A DNA stretch of 22,024 nt. Origin: CAG-826 sp964546565. GTDB taxonomy: Bacteria > Bacillota_I > Bacilli_A > RFN20 > CAG-826. This document shows positions 15,656-22,024 of this stretch, one piece after another. The stretch covers positions 1 through 22,024 of the forward strand of contig CAZJKC010000024.1 of the NCBI GenBank assembly GCA_964546565.1, read 5' to 3'. A program made the translations under genes and the position numbers. Positions within the stretch are counted from its first letter, which is position 1, and every line of letters begins with the position of its first letter. The notes under the pieces are model-generated. The model saw nothing but the letters and a program-made list of their open reading frames with translations. It was not told the origin of the DNA and did no database searches.

Positions 15656-16591
15656 ATGGCAAAGAAATCTATTGGCGTGAAAGCTAAAACGAGAATAATT
15701 GATACCTTTCTTTATATTTTTCTAGTTATTATTTCCATTATTTGGATTATTCCAATCATTTTTACGGTAATGACGGCTTTTCGTGCAGAAACTGGTCAGT
15801 CAATGACCTTGATTCCTGAGAATGGCTTTACTATTTATAATTTTTTATATCTTTTAGGACTTCGTGATCGATATATAGTATCTAATGGAATGGCTAAAAT
15901 AGATTATTCAATTTCGCAATGGCCTTATCTTAATTGGATTTGGAATACATTATTTGTTTCTGTTTTTAGCACTATTATTTCCACATTATTTGTTCTCGGT
16001 GTATCTTATGCAATGTCGCGTTTACGTTTTAAATCGCGTCGGAAATTAATGAGCATTAATCTTATTCTTGGTATGTTCCCGGGCTTTATGGCGTTAGCGG
16101 CCATTTATAATATTTTGAAACTAATTAATGCTGTTGGATCGGAATCAACTTGGCTTTCGAATATGATAGGCTTAATCATTGCTTATAGCGCATCTTCTGG
16201 TATGGGATTTTATATTGCTAAAGGATTCTTTGATACTATTCCGAAGTCCATGGACGAAGCTGCACGTATTGATGGAGCTTCTAATATGAAAATATTTTTC
16301 AAAATAACGATACCTTTATCGAAACCAATTATTGTTTATACGATTTTAACATCATTTATGGGACCATGGGTTGGTTATATTTTACCAGCTTATATTTGTG
16401 GTACTAAAAACATGAATTGGACAGTACCATTAGGAATTTATAATATGCAAAAAGGTTTAGATGGTAACTCGTATCGTTTTACGATATTTTTTGCGGGGGC
16501 CGTTTTAATTTCCATTCCCATTGTCATTCTTTTCTTAGCTACACAAAAATATTATGTCGCTGGCGTTACCGGTGGCGCTGTAAAGGGGTAG
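15656..16591 (+). CDS. malG: Maltodextrin ABC transporter permease MalG
   Basis: Second permease subunit, 311 residues with about six membrane helices, normal for the MalG family. The first helix is at 15-40. A large outside loop (about 45-92) contains PENGFTIYNFLYL. The EAA motif is at 200-220 (DEAARIDGASNMKIFFKITIP), the contact to MalK. The C-terminus ends in the usual QKYYVAGVTGGAVKG. The chosen ATG lies one base after the malF stop. An AGGAGG inside the end of malF (15638-15643) is 12 bases away, a little long; an in-frame ATG at 15635 lacks a ribosome site. Translation is probably coupled to malF. Confidence 0.94.
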   Translation: MAKKSIGVKAKTRIIDTFLYIFLVIISIIWIIPIIFTVMTAFRAETGQSMTLIPENGFTIYNFLYLLGLRDRYIVSNGMAKIDYSISQWPYLNWIWNTLFVSVFSTIISTLFVLGVSYAMSRLRFKSRRKLMSINLILGMFPGFMALAAIYNILKLINAVGSESTWLSNMIGLIIAYSASSGMGFYIAKGFFDTIPKSMDEAARIDGASNMKIFFKITIPLSKPIIVYTILTSFMGPWVGYILPAYICGTKNMNWTVPLGIYNMQKGLDGNSYRFTIFFAGAVLISIPIVILFLATQKYYVAGVTGGAVKG

Positions 16592-16595
16592 AATT

Positions 16596-18152
16596 ATGCC
16601 AAAATGGTTTGATGAAGCAGTATTTTATGAAATATACCCATCATCTTTTCAGGATTCAAATGGTGATGGATACGGAGATATTCAAGGGATTATTTCACGT
16701 TTAGATTATATTCATGATTTAGGTTTTACAGGAATTTGGTTGAATCCTATTTTTAAGTCACCATTTATGGATGGTGGGTATGATATTAGTGACTTTTTTG
16801 ATGTTGATCCACGCTTTGGTACAATGCATGATTTAGATCTTTTATTAGAAAAAGCTCATCAAAAAGGCATTCACATCATTCTTGATTTAGTAGCGGGACA
16901 TGCAAGTGAAAAGCATCCGCTTTTCTTAAAAAGTGCAGAGACACAACACAATGAATATAGTGATTTATTTGTGTGGAATAATTCCCCATGGGATAAACCG
17001 CAGGGTTGGTGGCAATTTATTTCAGGGCGTTATGATAGACACGCTAATTACATGGTAAATTTCTTTTCATGCCAACCAGCCTTTAATTATGGGTGGAATG
17101 AAATTAAATATCCAGAATGGCAAATGCATTATACTGATCCCCGTTGTTTAGCCGCACGTAATTACTTAAAGTCGATTATTCGCTTTTGGTTAAAGAAAGG
17201 GTTTGATGGATTCCGTGTCGATATGGCTGATTCTTTAATCAAAGGTGATGATGATAAAGTTGCGACAATCGCATTATGGCAAGAAATTCGTCGCGAGATA
17301 TTTGATGAAGAATATCCTAATGCTGTTTTGGTATCGGAATGGTCTGATCATCAAAAATCTTTAAAAGGTGGCTTTCATGGTGACTTTTATTTAGATCATT
17401 ATGGAAATGGTTATAATCGCTTATTTAGATATATTGATCAAGGTATTAATTATTCATATTTTAGTGGTCATGGTGATGTGGTTGGTTTTTTAAATGATTA
17501 TTTACCACGTTTACAAGCATCAAATTATTATAAAGGTCATGTTTGCTTTATTTCGGGCAATCATGATTCTTATCGTATGGCTAATCGTTCTAACGGATAT
17601 GATGAAAATACTTTAAAACTTATTTATGCTTTTATTTTAACAATGCCAGGAGTGCCTTTTATTTATAATGGTGACGAAATTGGTATGGATTATTATGATA
17701 ATCTTCCTTCAAAAGAAGGTGGATATCAACGAACTGGTAGTCGGACACCAATGCAATGGGATAATTCTTTAAATATGGGCTTTTCAATAGCCAAAGAAGA
17801 AAATCTCTATTTACCATTAAATTATCAAAGCCCTGTTAATGTTGAAGAACAATTACATCGAAAAGATTCTTTATTAAATACCATTAAAGCATTGATTAAG
17901 TTACGTAAGGATTATAAAGATTTATCATCACGCTTGTTTGAAGTGGTCCACGCTACTAGTTATAGTTATCCTTTTATTTATAAAAGAGGTCGTTTATTGA
18001 TAGTTGTTAATCCTTCATCATGTAGCAGTGTAGTAGCGGTAGCATACCCTCACTTGAAATCAGTTTATGAAATTGGAAAAGTATCTTTAACTCAATCTAA
18101 ATTTTCTATCAATCCTTGGTCATTTGCTATTTATGAAATAGGTGAGGAGTAA
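16596..18152 (+). CDS. Cytoplasmic GH13 alpha-glucosidase / alpha-amylase-family hydrolase
   Basis: A 518-residue (beta/alpha)8 glycoside hydrolase of family GH13 with no signal peptide, so it should act on imported maltodextrins in the cytoplasm. The calcium-loop motif DSNGDGYGD is at 20-28. The catalytic residues are D209 (GFRVDMAD, nucleophile), E248 (LVSEWSD, acid/base) and D324 (SGNHDS, stabiliser). Region I reads DLVAGHAS (97-104), with Gly where many GH13 enzymes have Asn before the conserved H102. The C-terminal beta domain (about 430-518) ends in NPWSFAIYEIG. Oligo-1,6-glucosidase, alpha-glucosidase and maltodextrin-cleaving enzymes share this layout. FRVDMA is not the FRMDVI pattern of classic oligo-1,6-glucosidases, so I leave the substrate open. 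It lies four bases after malG. Confidence 0.9.
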   Translation: MPKWFDEAVFYEIYPSSFQDSNGDGYGDIQGIISRLDYIHDLGFTGIWLNPIFKSPFMDGGYDISDFFDVDPRFGTMHDLDLLLEKAHQKGIHIILDLVAGHASEKHPLFLKSAETQHNEYSDLFVWNNSPWDKPQGWWQFISGRYDRHANYMVNFFSCQPAFNYGWNEIKYPEWQMHYTDPRCLAARNYLKSIIRFWLKKGFDGFRVDMADSLIKGDDDKVATIALWQEIRREIFDEEYPNAVLVSEWSDHQKSLKGGFHGDFYLDHYGNGYNRLFRYIDQGINYSYFSGHGDVVGFLNDYLPRLQASNYYKGHVCFISGNHDSYRMANRSNGYDENTLKLIYAFILTMPGVPFIYNGDEIGMDYYDNLPSKEGGYQRTGSRTPMQWDNSLNMGFSIAKEENLYLPLNYQSPVNVEEQLHRKDSLLNTIKALIKLRKDYKDLSSRLFEVVHATSYSYPFIYKRGRLLIVVNPSSCSSVVAVAYPHLKSVYEIGKVSLTQSKFSINPWSFAIYEIGEE

Positions 18153-18157
18153 TAATA

Positions 18158-19879
18158 ATGAAAAAAAATAGTATTTATTATGCATTAATAGGGTTGAGCG
18201 TATTTTCAACTACTTTAGGTGGATGTGGTAAAAAAGCGCCTATTGATGAGTCATTTGATAAAGATTGGGAATACAAAGACCAAATTATTGATGACAAGTA
18301 TCGTAATTATTATGAAATATTTGTTGGCTCATTTTATGATTCAGATGGTGATGGAAGCGGAGATCTCCGTGGAGTCGGTTTAAAAATGAAGTATATTCAT
18401 GATATGGGGTTTAATGGTGTATGGTTAATGCCCATTCATCCTTCTATTTCCTATCATAAATATGATGTTGATGATTATTACGCTATCGATAAAGATTATT
18501 ATGTTGATAATGCTGATGAAGATTTTCAATTTATGATGGAAAAAGCGAATGAATATGATGTTAATATCATAATGGACTTAGTAATTAATCATTCGTCGGC
18601 AAAGCACAAATGGTTTAAAGATGCAACTAAAGCTTTGAATACTACTGTTTGTTCATCACCAGATAAAGATGGACGGCCTAATCAGCAATGTATTAATGAA
18701 AATAAAACAGTTAATTATTATAACTTTTATTATAAAGATAATAAGCCATTATCAGGAGTTTATCGCCTTGTTCCGGGTGCTGAGAATTGGTATTATGAAT
18801 CATATTTTTCTGAAAACATGCCTGATTTAAATCTCAATGATGAAAATTTAAAAGAAGAGATTGTCAATATTATGAAATACTGGATGGATAAAGGTGTTAA
18901 GGGATTTCGTCTAGATGCCGCCTTACATTTCTTCAATAGCGATGAAAAAAAGAATGTGGAATTTCTTAATTGGCTTAATACTAAAGCGAAAGAAGTCGCT
19001 CCTGAAGGAGTTGATCCTTATTTCGTGGCGGAAGTATGGTCGGGAACTGTTGAACAATCATATTATCGTTCGGGCTTAGATTCCTTTTTTAATTTTTCCT
19101 TTTCATCTCCAGGAGGAGCGGTTAGTTCTACAACAAAACATAATGCGAGTTCGTTTGTAGAGGCAGCTGTAGAATATGAAGAAACAGTAAAAAAATATAA
19201 TGAAAACGCTATTGTGGCTAATTTTTTGGGCAATCACGACAAGTCCAGAAGTGCGAATGCTGCTGTTAAAGAGTCGCAATCTAGTTCAGGAGTGTATTCA
19301 ATTTCCGTTGATCCGGATTATGTTAAAATGTCTTTAGCGCTTAATCAAATCCTTTCAGGGACATCGTGGGTTTATTATGGTGAAGAAATTGGTATGATTA
19401 GCTCTAATAGCGGTGGTGACCCATCATATCGTACAGCGATGCTTTGGTCTGATGATGAAGAGATTCTTTGTAAAAATCCTCCGGGATCGCAAACTGTTGA
19501 ACAAGTGTATAAGAGTGGATATGTGCCAGGAACAGTTGAGGAGCAAGAACAAAATAATGATTCAATATTGAATTTTGTCAAAAAAGCGACAAGACTTCGC
19601 TATTATTATCCAGAAATTGCTCGTGGTAAACAAACCGCTATAACATTTGTAGATGACAATAATGATCCGATTGATGAATATGCTATATTAGCGAAAACGT
19701 ATAATGATCAAACTACTTATTTACTTATTAATTTAAGTGATGAAATACAGATTCTTAATCTTGAAACAGATTATCAAGATTTAAATATTGACTATACATT
19801 AGCTACTAATAATTTATATAGTCTAAAAAAAGGCCAAAAGATTGAAATGCAACCATTATCAATCACAGTTTTGAAATAA
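18158..19879 (+). CDS. Surface lipoprotein alpha-amylase (GH13)
   Basis: A 573-residue GH13 enzyme with a lipoprotein signal: MKKN, hydrophobic stretch 7-20, lipobox LGGC with C23 as lipid anchor. It should sit on the outer face of the membrane and cut starch or glycogen into maltodextrins for the binding protein. Calcium motif DSDGDGSGD (61-69); region I DLVINHSS (140-147); nucleophile D253 (GFRLDAAL), acid/base E292 (FVAEVWSG) and stabiliser D361 (FLGNHDKS). Domain B (about 150-230) contains C165 and C178, a possible disulfide outside the cell. A C-terminal beta domain (about 480-573) ends the protein; no carbohydrate-binding module or cell-wall anchor is visible. GAGGAG overlaps the end of the previous gene, eight bases before the ATG. 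Confidence 0.93.
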   Translation: MKKNSIYYALIGLSVFSTTLGGCGKKAPIDESFDKDWEYKDQIIDDKYRNYYEIFVGSFYDSDGDGSGDLRGVGLKMKYIHDMGFNGVWLMPIHPSISYHKYDVDDYYAIDKDYYVDNADEDFQFMMEKANEYDVNIIMDLVINHSSAKHKWFKDATKALNTTVCSSPDKDGRPNQQCINENKTVNYYNFYYKDNKPLSGVYRLVPGAENWYYESYFSENMPDLNLNDENLKEEIVNIMKYWMDKGVKGFRLDAALHFFNSDEKKNVEFLNWLNTKAKEVAPEGVDPYFVAEVWSGTVEQSYYRSGLDSFFNFSFSSPGGAVSSTTKHNASSFVEAAVEYEETVKKYNENAIVANFLGNHDKSRSANAAVKESQSSSGVYSISVDPDYVKMSLALNQILSGTSWVYYGEEIGMISSNSGGDPSYRTAMLWSDDEEILCKNPPGSQTVEQVYKSGYVPGTVEEQEQNNDSILNFVKKATRLRYYYPEIARGKQTAITFVDDNNDPIDEYAILAKTYNDQTTYLLINLSDEIQILNLETDYQDLNIDYTLATNNLYSLKKGQKIEMQPLSITVLK

Positions 19880-19893
19880 GGAGGAATTGACAA

Positions 19894-21789
19894 ATGGCAG
19901 ATTTAAAACTTAATCATATTTATAAAGTATATGAAAACGGTGTTAAAGCCGTCAGTGATTTTTGTATCGATATTGCTGACAAAGAGTTCATTGTTTTTGT
20001 TGGTCCATCGGGTTGTGGTAAATCAACTACATTAAGAATGATTGCAGGACTAGAAGAGATTTCTGCAGGGGATTTATATATCGGAGATACTTTAGTTAAT
20101 GACATGGAACCAAAAGATCGTGATATTGCAATGGTTTTCCAAAACTATGCTCTTTATCCTCATATGTCAGTATATGATAATATGGCTTTTGGCTTACGCA
20201 ATCAACATTTACCGGAAAGTGAAATTCGTGACCGCGTATTAGAAGCAGCACGTATTTTGGATTTAGAAGAATATCTAGATCGCAAACCGAAAGCAATGTC
20301 AGGAGGACAAAGACAACGGGTGGCGCTAGGCCGGGCTATTGTACGTCAACCCAAAGTGTTCTTGTTAGATGAACCTCTTTCTAATCTAGATGCTAAATTA
20401 CGTGCGGTCATGAGAACAGAAATAACCAAACTTCATAAACGCTTAAACACTACATTTATTTATGTTACACACGATCAAGTTGAAGCGATGACCATGGGCA
20501 CAAGAATTGTTGTTATGAAAAAAGGATTTGTTCAACAAATTGATACGCCAACAAATTTATATACTTCACCAATTAATAAATTTGTGGCGGGATTTATTGG
20601 TACTCCGCAAATGAATTTCTTTGATACAACGTTGACACGTAAAGGTGATTTTGTGGAAATGATTTTAGCTAATCATCAACTTGTCAAGATTCCTTTAAAT
20701 GATATTTCTAAAGTCGAGCATAAAATGCTTGACGGAAAAACAAAAATCATTTTTGGCATTCGACCCGAAGATTTACTTTTAGAAGGAGACAATGAAGATT
20801 TAACCTTAAAAGCTGAAATAACCGCTGTTGAAGAATTAGGAGCGGAGACTTTAGTTTATGGTGAATTGGTTGGAAGTGAGACATCTGATTCTTTAACCAG
20901 TAAAAATAGTATTATTGTAAAAGCCTCTCCCAAAAATCATTATGAAATCGGCGACATTATTAAAGTATACATTGATAGCAGTCGTATTCATTTATTTAGT
21001 GGTGAGACCGAGATGACTATTTTGCCACCTATACCACAAGTATCATATGTCGATGTTACTATTGAAAAAGATTATATGATTTTGGAAGGGCAAAAGGTTT
21101 TATTGCCACCAGTTATTAAAGAAGTAATTGGCAAACGGCAAAAATTAACCATCGGTATTGAAAACGACGCCTTGATTCCTGGTGATGATTTAGAATTTAA
21201 AGTATTAAAAGATGAAAGAGTAATGGGAAAACATCTTATTCATCTTGATGCCAAAGAAGCTAAAATCTTTACTCTTGTAAGCGATGATGCGGAAATTGGT
21301 GATATCTATAAATGTCATTTAGATATGTCACGTATTCATATTTTTGATGATGAAGAAAAACTTTTATCACCGGTTCAATATAATGATTGCTTTGTTGGTA
21401 AATTTGTTAAGAGCAAAGATGTTAATGCTGATAAGAAAAAAGAAATCAATTTCTATGTAGTGACCGAAGGATATGGCATTTTTATGCCTTTAGATATGGT
21501 GACTAAAATTACGACGGTTTTAGACAAGAATGCTTATCGTCATGATATCAAACTTTCTTTTGACATTCATGATTTACAAATTGCGGACAATGGCGTTCCT
21601 GGCACTGTATTAAAAATAGATGATTATGGTGATGTTTGCATCGCCCATGTTGCTATCGGGGACGAAACTAGTAATAAGAAAGTTTGCTTGATTGTGGATC
21701 GTGGATTCGATCAAAAAGAAGTTCATTTAATAATTGATTCCTCGAAGTGCTCAGTATTTGACGCTACTAACGATGTACGTGTTATTTAA
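19894..21789 (+). CDS. malK: Sugar ABC transporter ATPase MalK/MsmK with expanded C-terminal regulatory region
   Basis: ATPase that powers MalFG. The N-terminal 235 residues are complete: Walker A GPSGCGKST (37-45), Q-loop Q83, signature LSGGQ-like SGGQRQR (136-142), Walker B FLLDEP (156-161, E160) and switch H193. Residues 239-375 are the ordinary MalK regulatory (TOBE/OB) domain, with FGIRPED and the closing DSSRIHLFSGE. MalK usually ends there, at about 370; this one runs to 631. Residues about 380-492 and 496-627 repeat the same order of landmarks: TIGIENDALIPGDD with DMSRIHIFDDE, then SFDIHDLQIADNG with DSSKCSVFDA. I read them as two more diverged regulatory-domain copies. AAGGAGG (19878-19884) overlaps the previous stop and sits nine bases before the ATG. 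It is last in the operon. Confidence 0.93.
   Translation: MADLKLNHIYKVYENGVKAVSDFCIDIADKEFIVFVGPSGCGKSTTLRMIAGLEEISAGDLYIGDTLVNDMEPKDRDIAMVFQNYALYPHMSVYDNMAFGLRNQHLPESEIRDRVLEAARILDLEEYLDRKPKAMSGGQRQRVALGRAIVRQPKVFLLDEPLSNLDAKLRAVMRTEITKLHKRLNTTFIYVTHDQVEAMTMGTRIVVMKKGFVQQIDTPTNLYTSPINKFVAGFIGTPQMNFFDTTLTRKGDFVEMILANHQLVKIPLNDISKVEHKMLDGKTKIIFGIRPEDLLLEGDNEDLTLKAEITAVEELGAETLVYGELVGSETSDSLTSKNSIIVKASPKNHYEIGDIIKVYIDSSRIHLFSGETEMTILPPIPQVSYVDVTIEKDYMILEGQKVLLPPVIKEVIGKRQKLTIGIENDALIPGDDLEFKVLKDERVMGKHLIHLDAKEAKIFTLVSDDAEIGDIYKCHLDMSRIHIFDDEEKLLSPVQYNDCFVGKFVKSKDVNADKKKEINFYVVTEGYGIFMPLDMVTKITTVLDKNAYRHDIKLSFDIHDLQIADNGVPGTVLKIDDYGDVCIAHVAIGDETSNKKVCLIVDRGFDQKEVHLIIDSSKCSVFDATNDVRVI
21021..21789 (+). 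repeat. Two extra regulatory-domain-like repeats within MalK
   Basis: Coding for residues 376-631, beyond the usual MalK end. Pieces shared with the normal domain: EIGDIIKVYIDSSRIHLF (351-368) against EIGDIYKCHLDMSRIHIF (467-484), and weaker VHLIIDSSKCSVF (610-622). Earlier in each unit IIFGIRPEDLLLEGDN, LTIGIENDALIPGDD and LSFDIHDLQIADNG align. The copies are diverged at protein level and not obvious as DNA repeats, so the duplication is old. Spacing between closing motifs is about 116 and then 138 residues. Confidence 0.7.
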
Positions 21790-21815
21790 AGAATAGCAAT
21801 AATAATGATTTATAG

Positions 21816-21850
21816 AGAGACTGTTGAAGAATAGAGTCAGCAGTCTCTTT
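21816..21850 (+). terminator. Terminator of the maltodextrin operon
   Basis: AGAGACTGTTGA (21816-21827) pairs with TCAGCAGTCTCT (21837-21848), a 12-bp stem with one U-G pair and a nine-base loop, followed by a T-rich stretch. It begins 26 bases after the malK stop and closes the operon. Confidence 0.85.
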
Positions 21851-22024
21851 CATTCTTTTATTAAAGATTATTATATTTAATATATTAATATATATATAAT
21901 AAATAAAAGTGATCCAAATCACCTCTTGGAGCGGAATTTATTGTTGCAATTAACTATTTGAAAAAAAATAAACACTCTTTTGCAAAGTGATGATGATATT
22001 GATAATAAAAATTGAAAAATGATA
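21851..22024. other. AT-rich tail without a gene
   Basis: No start-stop pair or RNA gene is visible in these 174 bases. GTGAT (21909-21913) and ATCAC (21918-21922) form a small inverted repeat. Read on the minus strand it is followed by TTTTATTT, so it could be a weak terminator for a leftward gene beyond the window edge. Confidence 0.4.

Overview
The window is AT-rich chromosomal DNA from a low-GC Gram-positive bacterium (Bacillota). The small, compact gene set, heavy A/T use and gene order suggest a relative of Erysipelotrichia, RF39 or Acholeplasma; this placement is inference from gene content, not phylogeny. UGA is a stop codon (it ends whiA and the small HTH gene) and Trp is UGG, so the Mycoplasma code is not used. 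Strong AGGAGG-type ribosome sites precede most genes. I see no tRNA, rRNA, CRISPR array, insertion sequence or phage gene.

Region 1 (about 80-7286, + strand) is a housekeeping run: uvrA (excision repair), an enlarged lgt (lipoprotein lipidation), a HAD phosphatase of PpaX type, trxB, whiA and a small XRE-type HTH gene. The genes from lgt onward are packed tightly, with 8-11 base overlaps. clpP lies on the opposite strand (7268-7849) and its end overlaps the HTH gene. The order resembles the Bacillus hprK-lgt-ppaX-...-trxB-rapZ-yvcK-whiA-crh-...-clpP neighbourhood, but hprK, rapZ, yvcK and crh are absent from this stretch.

Region 2 (8043-11253) is the lower-glycolysis cluster gap-pgk-tpiA. 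It has a good sigma-A-type promoter before gap and a textbook intrinsic terminator between gap and pgk, which probably lets gap be made in excess. The CggR-type repressor gene that often heads this cluster is not here. A BI-1/YccA family seven-helix membrane protein with its own terminator follows (11352-12088).

Region 3 (about 12100-21850) is one maltodextrin/alpha-glucan operon: a lipoprotein binding protein (MalE type), a strong intercistronic hairpin, permeases MalF and MalG, a cytoplasmic GH13 glucosidase, a surface-anchored GH13 amylase lipoprotein and the ATPase MalK, closed by a 12-bp-stem terminator. The logic is cut outside, bind, import, hydrolyse inside; the released glucose would enter the glycolysis that region 2 partly encodes. 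The leader holds a 12-bp perfect palindrome nested in a longer inverted repeat, a likely operator or attenuator.

The most unusual feature is MalK. After a normal ATPase and regulatory domain it carries about 255 extra residues that look like two further diverged copies of the C-terminal regulatory domain. MalF carries a roughly 320-residue membrane/cytoplasmic N-terminal extension, and Lgt carries both N- and C-terminal membrane extensions. No defence, mobile or clearly novel multi-gene system is visible.
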